Positions 17,395-26,451 of a stretch of DNA of 64,000 nt are shown here, piece after piece (the first letter of the stretch is position 1; every line of letters begins with the position of its first letter). The notes beneath the pieces were generated by a model that did not search any database, had not been told where the DNA came from, and saw only the letters and a program-made list of their open reading frames with translations. The position numbers and the translations under genes are program-made. Source of the DNA: Lachnospiraceae bacterium (GTDB lineage Bacteria > Bacillota > Clostridia > Lachnospirales > Lachnospiraceae). The stretch covers positions 1-64,000 of the forward strand of contig JAGAPK010000074.1 in assembly GCA_017623295.1 (NCBI GenBank). Direction: 5' to 3'.

Positions 17395-17997
17395 TTATTC
17401 TACCCCAAGCTTTTTCAAATCCTCAATCGCCTGCTCCTGATTCACAAACTGAATCGTATGAATGCCGAAAGCCTCAGCTCCTTTTAAATTACGTTCCAAA
17501 TCATCCATGAATACACATTCCTCCGGCACCAACTGATAACGATCAATCAAGAGTTTATAAATTTCCGGCATCGGTTTGATTACTTGTTCTTTATAAGATA
17601 AAATTCCACCATCCATATATGGTAAAAAGTCCAGTGCATCAGCACATTCCACTTCTGCTTTTCTGGAAAAATTGGATAAGTAAAGCACCTGATAGCCTTT
17701 ACTCTTCAATTCTTTAATCCAAGGAATTGCATAGTCGTTTCTGGATACAATTCCTTTCAAACTGGAAAGACATCTTACAATATCTTCTTCCATTTCCGGA
17801 TCGCTCTCTACAAAACTCTGCAAGATTTCTTCATCAGAAATCACGCCTCTATCATACTCATTCCATTTCACATTCTCAACAGTCGCTTTCACGATGCGAT
17901 TAAACTTTTCACCGGTGCAACCTTTTTCTATAAAAAATTCTCTCCATGTGAAATCGGCAAGTACATTACCAATATCAAAAATAATTGTTTTTATCAT
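17395..17997 (-). CDS. HAD-like hydrolase
   Basis: 200 residues. It begins with FDIGNVLADFTWREFF, a degenerate HAD motif I in which the usual DxD is DIGNVLADF; motif II is in VLYLSNFSRKAE, motif III Lys in YKEQVIKPMPEIYKLL and motif IV in CVFMDDLERNLKGAEAFG. This places it in the subfamily of small phosphatases with a helical cap, near YihX/sugar-phosphate phosphatases. The first Asp aligns with FDIGN, so activity is plausible. Located between a LysR regulator and a MATE pump. Confidence 0.85.
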   Translation of the reverse strand: MIKTIIFDIGNVLADFTWREFFIEKGCTGEKFNRIVKATVENVKWNEYDRGVISDEEILQSFVESDPEMEEDIVRCLSSLKGIVSRNDYAIPWIKELKSKGYQVLYLSNFSRKAEVECADALDFLPYMDGGILSYKEQVIKPMPEIYKLLIDRYQLVPEECVFMDDLERNLKGAEAFGIHTIQFVNQEQAIEDLKKLGVE

Positions 17998-18020
17998 TTC
18001 TCTATCCTCACTTTATCCTT

Positions 18021-18908
18021 CTATGCTTCATATACCAATTCCAGCAAATTTCTTGCCGCCGCAGAAACCGGATTCTTTATATCTGTCACCACACAGAAAT
18101 GCCTTTGGGGGAAAATTTGATTAAATCGTAATTCAAACAATTTACCCGACTCCAAATGCTCTTTTGCAAAATCCCGCATGACACAACCAACGCCTAAATT
18201 TCGCAGTGCAAACTGCACAATCATATCGCTGGTTGCAAGTTCAAACTCTGGTTTGATTTCCACCTGATTTTTCTGCAAAAAGGAATCCATATAATTACGC
18301 GTACTGGTTCCTCCTTCCAGACAAATAAGCGGCATTTCTTCTAATTCCTGTAAATCCAACATTCTGTTCTTATATGAAATGAACTTTCTTCCCGCGACAA
18401 AAATATCCTCTATTTCCCGCACTACAATCGCCTGCATTTCTTCTTTCGCTTCAAAAGGTGTACTGACAACACCAAAATCAATTTTTCCTTCTTGAAGATT
18501 CTGCAAGGTTTCCGGTGTCGGTGCATTTGTAACTTTAACCTTAATTCCCGGATATTTTTCGTGAAAACGCTCCAGATACGGCAACAGATAAAACTGTAGT
18601 GTCATATCACTGGCTCCGATGTGCACCTCACCCAAATCCAGATTCAGCATCTGCTGCAATTTCTTTTCCCCGAGTTCAATCTGTTCATAACCTTTCGCCA
18701 CATAGTCATAAAGAAGTTCTCCCTCTTTGGTTAACTTCACACCTTTGGAGGCTCTGGTAAAAAGCTTTGCACCCAATGAAGTTTCCAGTTGCTTAACAGA
18801 CTGACTGACCGCCGGCTGAGAAATTGCAAGTTTACCAGCTGCCGTAGTCAGGCTTTTATGCTTGGCTACATAATAGAAGACTTTGTAATATTCCAGATTG
18901 TTTATCAT
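18021..18908 (-). CDS. LysR-family transcriptional regulator
   Basis: 295 residues. The N-terminal winged helix-turn-helix has YKVFYYVAKHKSLTTAAGKL and SQPAVSQSVKQLE. The effector domain (about 88-295) follows the CbbR/CysB fold. GAGGA six nt before ATG at 18908 fits better than the ATG at 18914, which touches the RBS. Ligand and targets are unknown; the adjacent HAD and MATE genes are on the same strand 23 bp downstream and may be regulated by it. A LysR-type palindrome lies upstream. Confidence 0.92.
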   Translation of the reverse strand: MINNLEYYKVFYYVAKHKSLTTAAGKLAISQPAVSQSVKQLETSLGAKLFTRASKGVKLTKEGELLYDYVAKGYEQIELGEKKLQQMLNLDLGEVHIGASDMTLQFYLLPYLERFHEKYPGIKVKVTNAPTPETLQNLQEGKIDFGVVSTPFEAKEEMQAIVVREIEDIFVAGRKFISYKNRMLDLQELEEMPLICLEGGTSTRNYMDSFLQKNQVEIKPEFELATSDMIVQFALRNLGVGCVMRDFAKEHLESGKLFELRFNQIFPQRHFCVVTDIKNPVSAAARNLLELVYEA

Positions 18909-18935
18909 AAGCATTCCTCTTTTTCATAAGTAGGT

Positions 18936-18961
18936 CTTATATCAGAATAGCATGGTATAAG
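18936..18961 (-). promoter_or_regulatory. Candidate LysR-type operator
   Basis: Inverted repeat CTTATA-N14-TATAAG, 28 bp upstream of the LysR start. Size and position fit an LTTR autoregulatory box. Not proven. Confidence 0.45.
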
Positions 18962-18982
18962 GTGTGTGTCTAGGGAAGATTC

Positions 18983-19010
18983 AAAAAGGGAACCACGTGG
19001 GGTTCCCTTT
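18983..19010 (-). terminator. Terminator of purA
   Basis: Perfect 10-bp stem (AAAGGGAACC at 18985-18994 with GGTTCCCTTT at 19001-19010) and a 6-nt loop, T-run on the minus strand. Confidence 0.88.
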
Positions 19011-19043
19011 CCTATTTCTATCCTTATTCTTGATTTCAATTCC

Positions 19044-20336
19044 TTATTTACTAAACTTGCTCTCACGGTAAATGATATCATTTCTGCCCGGGCCGTTAGA
19101 AACCATAGTAATCGGATAACCAATCTGTTCCTCAATAAACTCAATATAGTTACGACAATTTTCCGGAAGGTCTTCGTATTTCTTGATACCACGAATATCG
19201 CATTTCCAGCCCGGTAAGGTTTTCAGAACCGGTTTGGATTTCTCTAATTTATGTGTTACAGGGAAGTCTGTTGTAACTTCACCATCGATTTCATAGCCAA
19301 CACATACCGGGATTTCATCCAGATAACCAAGTACATCCAATACAGTGAAAGCAACATCGGTTGTACCCTGTAATCTACAGCCATATTTGGAAGCCACACA
19401 GTCAAACCATCCCATACGGCGTGGACGACCTGTTGTTGCGCCAAATTCACCACCGTCACCGCCGCGTCTTCTAAGTTCATCTGCTTCCTCTCCGAAGATT
19501 TCAGATACAAATGCACCTGCTCCTACTGCGGAAGAATATGCTTTACAAACGGTAACAACCTGTTTGATTTCATATGGTGGAATACCCGCTCCGATAGCAC
19601 CGTATGCTGCTAATGTTGAAGAAGAGGTTACCATTGGGTAAATTCCGTGATCCGGGTCTTTCAAAGTACCAAGCTGTCCTTCTAATAAGATAGTCTTTCC
19701 TTCTTTGATTGCTTTGTCAAGGTATGCAGAAACATCACATACATAAGGAGCAACCATTTCTCTATATTCATGGAGTGTTGCCAGCAATTCTTCCGGCACA
19801 ATTAATGGTTTGTGATATAAGTGCTCTAACAAGATGTTCTTAGTTTCACAGATTCTTTCTACTTTTTCTTTCAATAACTCTTCATCAAAAAGTTCGCTTA
19901 CCTGGAAACCGATTTTTGCATATTTATCAGAATAGAAAGGTGCAATACCAGACTTAGTAGAACCAAAGGATTTACCGCCTAATCTTTCTTCCTCATACTG
20001 GTCAAAAAGAATGTGATAAGGCATTACCATCTGACATCTGTCAGATACAAGAATCTTCGGCATCGGAACATCTCTGTCCGTAATGGATTTGATTTCATTA
20101 AAAAGAATTGGAATATTTAATGCCACACCATTTCCGATAATGCTTGTTGTATGATTATAAAATACTCCGGATGGTAATGTATGCAAAGCAAATTTACCAT
20201 AATCGTTTACAATAGTATGACCTGCATTTGCACCGCCCTGAAAACGAACGATAATATCCGCTTCCTCTGCCAGCATATCAGTAATCTTACCTTTTCCTTC
20301 GTCACCCCAGTTAGCACCTACTACTGCTTTTACCAT
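19044..20336 (-). CDS. purA: Adenylosuccinate synthetase
   Basis: 430 residues, family-typical. P-loop NWGDEGKGKITDMLAEEADI at the N-terminus, AGHTIV, the IMP-binding GKSFGSTKSGIAPFYSDK, and RPRRMGWFDCVASKYG near the GTP site. It makes adenylosuccinate from IMP and aspartate with GTP. The start is ATG 20336 because AGGAGG lies 7 nt upstream; a longer frame would encode the leader hairpin. Partner purB lies upstream in the same direction. Confidence 0.97.
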   Translation of the reverse strand: MVKAVVGANWGDEGKGKITDMLAEEADIIVRFQGGANAGHTIVNDYGKFALHTLPSGVFYNHTTSIIGNGVALNIPILFNEIKSITDRDVPMPKILVSDRCQMVMPYHILFDQYEEERLGGKSFGSTKSGIAPFYSDKYAKIGFQVSELFDEELLKEKVERICETKNILLEHLYHKPLIVPEELLATLHEYREMVAPYVCDVSAYLDKAIKEGKTILLEGQLGTLKDPDHGIYPMVTSSSTLAAYGAIGAGIPPYEIKQVVTVCKAYSSAVGAGAFVSEIFGEEADELRRRGGDGGEFGATTGRPRRMGWFDCVASKYGCRLQGTTDVAFTVLDVLGYLDEIPVCVGYEIDGEVTTDFPVTHKLEKSKPVLKTLPGWKCDIRGIKKYEDLPENCRNYIEFIEEQIGYPITMVSNGPGRNDIIYRESKFSK

Positions 20337-20396
20337 GATTTTCCTCCTAAATTTTGCATAAAATTTCTCGTCTGAAAAACTTCTCAAGAGCCACAA

Positions 20397-20425
20397 AAGG
20401 ATGGGCTTGTAAAAAACCCATCCTT
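20397..20425 (-). terminator. Hairpin between purB and purA: terminator or purA attenuator
   Basis: Stem AAGGATGGG (20397-20405) with CCCATCCTT (20417-20425), followed on the minus strand by a short TTTT. It lies downstream of a possible purA promoter (TATAAT 20445-20450), so it could end purB transcription or attenuate purA. The T-run is short. Confidence 0.6.
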
Positions 20426-20444
20426 CTTCGTTTCTTACTTTATG

Positions 20445-20472
20445 ATTATAAAACAAACATACTCATAAGTAA
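20445..20472 (-). promoter_or_regulatory. Candidate purA promoter
   Basis: TATAAT at 20445-20450 with TTACTT at 20467-20472, 16-nt spacer. The -35 box is poor and the hairpin at 20397-20425 would be transcribed. Confidence 0.45.
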
Positions 20473-20556
20473 AATCAATATTCATTATACATATTATAAT
20501 ATACAATTATATCATATGCTTTTCACACCAATATAGTGTTTCGCAACCGGGATAAA

Positions 20557-22008
20557 TTATACATTAATTTCAGCTTTCACACCAAGAAGTTCTTTATTTT
20601 CTTCCAGAATCGGTGCAATCACTTCTTTTAAGAAGTTTTCTACCTGTAATGGTGCACGTCCGACATATTTTGCCGGGTCCATCGTTTTCTGTAAATCTTC
20701 CAGACTCATATTGAAAGCAGGATCTTGCGCAATTAACTCTAACAAGTTGTTGTCCTTACCTTCTTTTTTCACATTTGCACCGGCAATCATGGAAAGTTCA
20801 CGAATCTTCTCATGAAGTTCCTGACGATTACCTCCCATCTTAACAGCATCCATCATGATATTTTCAGTTGCCATAAATGGAAGTTCGCTCATAAGACGTT
20901 TGGTAATTACTTTGTCATACACTACCAAACCATCTACTACATTCAGGCATAAGTCCAGAATACCGTCGATTGCAAGGAATCCTTCCGGAATAGAAAGTCT
21001 CTTGTTTGCAGAGTCATCCAATGTTCTTTCAAACCACTGTGTTGCAGAAGTAATAGCAGGATTTAATGCATCTACCATAACAAAACGTGACAGGGAAGCA
21101 ATTCTTTCACTTCTCATTGGATTTCTCTTATATGCCATAGCAGAGGAACCAATCTGGCTCTTTTCAAAAGGTTCTTCTACTTCTTTCAAATGCTGAAGGA
21201 GTCTGATATCGTTAGACATCTTGTGTGCAGATGCCGCGATTCCTGCAAGGATGTTGCAGACTCTTGTATCCACTTTACGAGAATAGGTCTGACCGGATAC
21301 CGGATAGCATTTTTCAAAGCCCATTTTCTTTGCAATCATCGGATCAATTTTATCAATTGTTTCCTGATCACCATCAAATAATTCTAAGAAGGATGCCTGT
21401 GTACCGGTTGTTCCTTTGGAACCTAATAATTTTAAAGTAGAAAGAACATAATCTAAGTCTTCTAAGTCCAGACAAAATTCCTGTGCCCAGAGAGTTGCTC
21501 TTTTTCCTACAGTGGTCGGCTGTGCCGGCTGGAAATGAGTAAATGCAAGTGTCGGTAAGTCTTTGTATTCTTCTGCAAACTTTGCAAGTTCTGCAATTAC
21601 ATTTACCAGTTTCTTTTTCACAAGCATAAGGGCTTCACGCATAACGATAATATCGGTATTATCGCCTACATAACAGGAAGTTGCTCCCAGATGAATGATA
21701 CCGGCTGCTTTCGGACACTGCTTACCATAAGCATATACATGGCTCATAACATCATGACGAACTTCTTTTTCTCTTGCTTTGGCCACATCATAATTGATGT
21801 CATCTGCATGAGCTTTCAGTTCATCAATCTGTTCCCTCGTAATAACCGGCTTACCATTCTGGCTAAGTCCAAGTTCCATCTCTGTTTCTGCCAGAGCAAT
21901 CCATAACTTTCTCCATGTTCTGAATTTCATATCCGGAGAAAAGATGTACTGCATTTCTTTGCTTGCATATCTCTCTGATAACGGACTTACATATCTGTCT
22001 GTACTCAT
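20557..22008 (-). CDS. purB: Adenylosuccinate lyase
   Basis: 483 residues, the longer clostridial type of PurB. Fumarase-superfamily signature GSSAMAYKRNPMRSERI, catalytic region HLGATSCYVGDNTDI and TGTQASFLELFDGD. It catalyses two steps: SAICAR to AICAR and adenylosuccinate to AMP, both with loss of fumarate. It lies 20 bp behind purF and precedes purA, matching the pathway. Confidence 0.97.
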   Translation of the reverse strand: MSTDRYVSPLSERYASKEMQYIFSPDMKFRTWRKLWIALAETEMELGLSQNGKPVITREQIDELKAHADDINYDVAKAREKEVRHDVMSHVYAYGKQCPKAAGIIHLGATSCYVGDNTDIIVMREALMLVKKKLVNVIAELAKFAEEYKDLPTLAFTHFQPAQPTTVGKRATLWAQEFCLDLEDLDYVLSTLKLLGSKGTTGTQASFLELFDGDQETIDKIDPMIAKKMGFEKCYPVSGQTYSRKVDTRVCNILAGIAASAHKMSNDIRLLQHLKEVEEPFEKSQIGSSAMAYKRNPMRSERIASLSRFVMVDALNPAITSATQWFERTLDDSANKRLSIPEGFLAIDGILDLCLNVVDGLVVYDKVITKRLMSELPFMATENIMMDAVKMGGNRQELHEKIRELSMIAGANVKKEGKDNNLLELIAQDPAFNMSLEDLQKTMDPAKYVGRAPLQVENFLKEVIAPILEENKELLGVKAEINV

Positions 22009-22027
22009 ATTCTATCTCCCATTTTCA

Positions 22028-23464
22028 CTATTTTTCAAAATCCCCTCGGATATCCTCTTTCGGAGGCTCCAACGGATATTTTCCTGTAAAGCATCCTTTA
22101 CAGATGCCCAGATGATTTGCAATCTCATCCAGTCTTTCTAATTCCAAATAACCGAGTGAATCTGCTCCAATAATCTCACAAATCTCATCGATTGAACGGT
22201 TATATGCAATTAACTGTTCTCTTGCCGGAACATCCGTACCGAAGTAACAAGGCCACAGAAAAGGTGGCGAACTTACCCGCATATGTACTTCTTTGGCACC
22301 GGCATCACGAAGCATTCTGACAATACGGTCCGAAGTGGTTCCTCGTACAATGGAATCGTCAATCATAATAATTCTTTTGCCTTTTACCGCTTCTTTAATT
22401 ACATTCAGTTTGACCTGTACACTGCTTTCGCGGTTTTTCTGCTTCGGTTTAATAAAGGTTCGTCCGACATAAGTATTTTTTACAAATGCCTGTCCATAAG
22501 GAATTCCGGACTGCATAGCATATCCCAATGCCGCACAGTTACCGGATTCCGGTACTCCGACTACTAAATCCGCTTCCACCGGCGAGTCCATTGCCAGATA
22601 TTTTCCGGCAAGAATACGGGAATCATAAACACTGACACCGTCAAAATGTGTGTCCGGTCTTGCAAAATAGATGTATTCAAAGACACATCTTGCATGCTGT
22701 TCCTTCGGAATGCACATACTTTTGTCTGATTCAATTCCTTTTTCCGGAGAAATCGTAACAACTTCTCCCGGTTCTACATCTCTGATATAGGTTGCGCCAA
22801 TCGTGTCCAGTGCACATGTCTCTGATGCCAGAATATAAGCATTATCTCTTTTGCCGATACAAAGCGGTCTAAAACCATATGGATCTCTTGCGCCAATCAG
22901 TTTACGAGGTGACATGATGACTAACGAATAGGCACCCTTTATTTTCTGCATAGCACGTCCTACGGCCTCTTCCACAGTACCGCAGTTCAAACGTTCTCTT
23001 GCAATGTGATACGCAATAACTTCGGAATCTATCGTAGTCTGGAAAATCGCTCCCGAGTATTCCAGTTCATGACGTAATTCCAATGCATTGATTAAATTTC
23101 CATTATGTGCAAGTCCTAAAGTACCTTTCACATAATTCAGAACTAATGGCTGCGCATTTTCTCTGGTACTGCTGCCTGCTGTCGAATATCTGACATGGCC
23201 CACACCGATATCACCTTTAAGTTTCTCAAGCGTATCCGGCGTAAAATTCTCATGGAGCAGTCCCATTTCTTTAGCACTTAATACTTTACCTTTGGGGCCA
23301 TTGGTATCACTTACTGCTATACCACAGCTTTCCTGACCTCGATGCTGTAAGGCAAACAAACCATAATAAATAGTAGATGCCACATCATTTCCATCAAAAT
23401 CGTAAATACCAAAAACGCCACATTCTTCCCCTAGTTTGTCCGATTTTTCCATCTGACTAACCAT
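22028..23464 (-). CDS. purF: Amidophosphoribosyltransferase
   Basis: 478 residues. The first committed step of purine synthesis: PRPP and glutamine to phosphoribosylamine. A 14-residue propeptide precedes Cys15 (EECGVFGIYDFDG), the nucleophile of the glutaminase domain after processing. The PRPP motif IIMIDDSIVRGTTSDRI lies in the C-terminal half. ICKGCFTGKYP supplies Cys for the [4Fe-4S] cluster seen in B. subtilis-type PurF. The RBS is distant (AGGAG 14 nt upstream), so the exact start is less certain than the gene. Confidence 0.97.
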   Translation of the reverse strand: MVSQMEKSDKLGEECGVFGIYDFDGNDVASTIYYGLFALQHRGQESCGIAVSDTNGPKGKVLSAKEMGLLHENFTPDTLEKLKGDIGVGHVRYSTAGSSTRENAQPLVLNYVKGTLGLAHNGNLINALELRHELEYSGAIFQTTIDSEVIAYHIARERLNCGTVEEAVGRAMQKIKGAYSLVIMSPRKLIGARDPYGFRPLCIGKRDNAYILASETCALDTIGATYIRDVEPGEVVTISPEKGIESDKSMCIPKEQHARCVFEYIYFARPDTHFDGVSVYDSRILAGKYLAMDSPVEADLVVGVPESGNCAALGYAMQSGIPYGQAFVKNTYVGRTFIKPKQKNRESSVQVKLNVIKEAVKGKRIIMIDDSIVRGTTSDRIVRMLRDAGAKEVHMRVSSPPFLWPCYFGTDVPAREQLIAYNRSIDEICEIIGADSLGYLELERLDEIANHLGICKGCFTGKYPLEPPKEDIRGDFEK

Positions 23465-23527
23465 TTTTTTCGCTTTACGCTCCTATTGTTCTGTTTTATT
23501 TTTCCATACTATTTTGATAAGATAATC

Positions 23528-24232
23528 CTATAAACCAAGTCTTTTGAATACTTCGTTATAAGCTTCTTCTACATTTCCTAAATCTCTACGGAAACGGTCT
23601 TTATCCAGTTTTTCGTTTGTATGTACATCCCATAATCTACAAGTATCAGGGCTTGTTTCATCTGCTAAGATAATTTCGCCATGGTAACGACCAAATTCAA
23701 TCTTAAAGTCGATTAACTTGATATCTGCCTGTAAGAAGTAGTTCTTTAATACTTCATTTACTTTAAACGCATATTTCTTGATTGTCTCGATTTCATCCCA
23801 TGTAGCAAGATTCATTGCCACTGCGAAATAGCTATTGATAAGTGGATCGCCCAGTTCATCATTCTTATAGCTGAATTCAATAGTAGGTTCTGCGAATGGA
23901 GTTCCTTCCGGTACTCCCAATCTCTTAGAAAAGCTTCCTGCTGCTACGTTACGAATAATAACCTCTAACGGTACAATTTCTACTTTTTTAACCGCTGTTT
24001 CTCTATCACTTAACTCTTCAACGAAATGAGTTGGAACGCCTTCCTTTTCCAGAAGTTTAAAAACATGGTTTGTCATACGGTTATTTATAACACCTTTACC
24101 AACAATAGTGCCCTTTTTCTCTCCATTAAATGCTGTTGCATCATCTTTGTAATCCACGATTAAAACATCCGGATCTTCTGTTGTAAATACCTTTTTGGCT
24201 TTGCCTTCATAAAGCTGTTCCAATTTTTTCAT
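23528..24232 (-). CDS. purC: SAICAR synthase
   Basis: 234 residues. Begins [20 protein letters not shown], the PurC ATP loop; [20 protein letters not shown] and [20 protein letters not shown] are the family signatures. It couples CAIR with aspartate. The chosen ATG has AGGTAAGG 7 nt upstream; the 14 codons further upstream lack family similarity. First of the purC-purF-purB cluster; a weak promoter (TTTACA, 17 nt, TAAAGA near 24255-24285) may lie in the 72-bp gap. Confidence 0.96.
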   Translation of the reverse strand: MKKLEQLYEGKAKKVFTTEDPDVLIVDYKDDATAFNGEKKGTIVGKGVINNRMTNHVFKLLEKEGVPTHFVEELSDRETAVKKVEIVPLEVIIRNVAAGSFSKRLGVPEGTPFAEPTIEFSYKNDELGDPLINSYFAVAMNLATWDEIETIKKYAFKVNEVLKNYFLQADIKLIDFKIEFGRYHGEIILADETSPDTCRLWDVHTNEKLDKDRFRRDLGNVEEAYNEVFKRLGL

Positions 24233-24304
24233 TGTAATTACCTTACCTTTCCTCATGATTTTCTTTAAAATCAAACTCGCATTTTGTAAAAATACGGTTT
24301 TATT

Positions 24305-25492
24305 CTACACATTTTTCTCGTACTTTTCAACCGTTTCTAAGATTTCTCTCGCATATTGTGGATAACGATTTACTAATTCTTTAATTTCTTTCTGGGAACC
24401 ACCAGCCACAACTTCCTTGTTATAATCCATTCTTCTACGCAAGGATTGTCTTCTGATAATCAGATTATGACGGATTTCTACCATTTCCTTATGCTCCAGA
24501 ATTGCTTCTGTCTGATGCAGCCAGATTGCCGGGTCACTAATCTGATAGCGTTTCAAAATCTTAATTAACTCCTGCTGATTATAATCCAGTTCCAGTTCCG
24601 CGCGTCTGTATTTCTCGCGTTCTTCTTTTTCTTCATGGTAATTCTGCCACAATTTCTCCAGTTCCTCTGCACTGGATACATTATATTTCAGATAAAGATA
24701 ATCCAACAGGTTTGTGTTATTGACATATCTGATTTTTACTTTATTCTGCAAAAGAATAATTTTGTTGATACCAACCTCAACTCTTTTTAATTCTCTTCTG
24801 GCTTCTGTATGTTTCACATAGACGATTGTTAAAACGATTGCCGCAACTCCGGCTGTTATCAGATAACCTGCTTCTGTATTCATTTCCAGGAAAAACTGTA
24901 ATAGCAACAACAGCAGCAAACACAATCCGAGTGCTGTAATGCAGATAATTGCCATTCCTTTGGTATCTGCAATCGCTCCCATCAGTTCACTCTTCCGGTA
25001 CAGGTATGCATGTTTTTCACCTTCTAATCGGCTCAAATCTTTCTTGATAAGTTCTTGATAATCTTCTGCCTTCTTTAACTTTTCGCAGCCTTCTTCCACT
25101 TCATCTAACATTCGTTCCATCTGATGAAAACGTTCGTCGCTCATACGACGTTTACGATACGCATAATCATCACGGCTGCTCTGCAAAAGTTCTACCTTTT
25201 TGGCACAAGACTTCAGTTCTTCTGCTTCCTCCTCCGGTAACGCTTCGATTTCTTCCATATCTTTCAGATAAGCAGTTACCATATTATATTCAAAAGTCAG
25301 ATTTTCCAGTTCTTTGGACGCATCGGCTATCTTTTCAAGACAATTTCTCACATACTCTTCTCGGATTTCCCGATTTCCCAAATCAAGGGTTCCTTCTTCG
25401 GAAGAGGTATCTTCCCAGTCCCCTTCTTCCTCATAATCCGGTTCTTCAATTGTTTTATTAAATCTTGAAAATAATTTTTTAAACCAATTCAT
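24305..25492 (-). CDS. Membrane coiled-coil protein of the DUF5716/5717 operon
   Basis: 395 residues, no recognised family. Residues about 1-45 are acidic (EEPDYEEEGDWEDTSSEEG), 45-175 are helical with coiled-coil heptads, two hydrophobic helices lie at about 180-203 and 210-228, and a second long charged coiled coil fills 235-395 (LEKLWQNYHEEKEEREKYRR). It may anchor the neighbouring actin-like protein to the membrane; this is inference from the operon. GGGG lies 7 nt before ATG. Last gene of the four. Confidence 0.8.
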   Translation of the reverse strand: MNWFKKLFSRFNKTIEEPDYEEEGDWEDTSSEEGTLDLGNREIREEYVRNCLEKIADASKELENLTFEYNMVTAYLKDMEEIEALPEEEAEELKSCAKKVELLQSSRDDYAYRKRRMSDERFHQMERMLDEVEEGCEKLKKAEDYQELIKKDLSRLEGEKHAYLYRKSELMGAIADTKGMAIICITALGLCLLLLLLLQFFLEMNTEAGYLITAGVAAIVLTIVYVKHTEARRELKRVEVGINKIILLQNKVKIRYVNNTNLLDYLYLKYNVSSAEELEKLWQNYHEEKEEREKYRRAELELDYNQQELIKILKRYQISDPAIWLHQTEAILEHKEMVEIRHNLIIRRQSLRRRMDYNKEVVAGGSQKEIKELVNRYPQYAREILETVEKYEKNV

Positions 25493-25557
25493 ATTTTTTC
25501 CCCTGTTTTTCTATTTTCCCTTGCGCATAGTATTTTACTATTATCTTATCACAATTC

Positions 25558-26406
25558 CTATCTTGCTACACTTTCACGGTAAGCATCCTTCAGAGAATTT
25601 GTGATTTTCTCAATCTCACTATAATAGGGTGCAGTATTGCCTGCCGTAGTGCTTCCCTCTTCTTTGCAGACCTGTAATGTAAATAACATTCTATTTTCTT
25701 CGGTTGTATCAAATTGTCCCTTCGCCTGTTCTATCAATCGCTCTACCTGCAAAGATATCTCATGGTAATTCGGATTCTGTGCAATAAAATCAATATACTC
25801 CTTATCCTTGCTATACATACGCCGCGCCATCAGGCACTGCTTCAGGCTCTCTGAGTTACCGCTTATCCGATAAGCTTCCATAAATTCTCCTGCAGCATGT
25901 TCAAACATAAAAAGCTTTGCATTCGCCACTCCCATGTTGTGTTTCACTTTTCCACGAAGTTCTATTTCTTCTTCAGGTATTTGTGCAAACAATGCTGCAT
26001 ACTGCTCTATCGCAATTGCATATCGTTTATTCTGCAACATATAGTCTGCCTTCGCCTTCTGCTTTTCATACGAACTAAGGCCTGCATTGTTCTTAATGAC
26101 CGTTTCAATATGGGCAACCTGTTCAGCCGAATAAAGCCCTACATATTCCAGAATCGTTCCAACATATGCACTGGGTGAGCCCTTCTGATTTACAAGAGAA
26201 TAAAGTGCATGGGCAAGCTGTGACAAACCACACTGTTCATCCAGCCAGCGTGCCAGTTTCTCACTTACAATTTCCTGATCCAGAAGTTCTGCATTCTCTG
26301 CCAGACAATAGCATAGTTCTTCCGCAGAATACAGGTTTACATAAGTTTTATCAAAAAAATATGGAATTTCTGCATAATTTCCTGTTTCCAGTATGATGTT
26401 ACTCAT
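25558..26406 (-). CDS. Helical-repeat protein of the DUF5716/5717 operon
   Basis: 282 residues, soluble and helical. The central part (about 115-200) resembles TPR-type repeats: ADYMLQNKRYAIAIEQYAAL and HNMGVANAKLFMFEHAAGEF. No signal peptide, no catalytic motif. Such repeats normally bind other proteins. The RBS AGGAG sits very close to ATG. Placed between DUF5716 and the membrane coiled-coil gene. Confidence 0.78.
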   Translation of the reverse strand: MSNIILETGNYAEIPYFFDKTYVNLYSAEELCYCLAENAELLDQEIVSEKLARWLDEQCGLSQLAHALYSLVNQKGSPSAYVGTILEYVGLYSAEQVAHIETVIKNNAGLSSYEKQKAKADYMLQNKRYAIAIEQYAALFAQIPEEEIELRGKVKHNMGVANAKLFMFEHAAGEFMEAYRISGNSESLKQCLMARRMYSKDKEYIDFIAQNPNYHEISLQVERLIEQAKGQFDTTEENRMLFTLQVCKEEGSTTAGNTAPYYSEIEKITNSLKDAYRESVAR

Positions 26407-26451
26407 GCTCCTACCATGCCCTTCCCGGCGTTCCTTTCCTAGTCATTGCTT

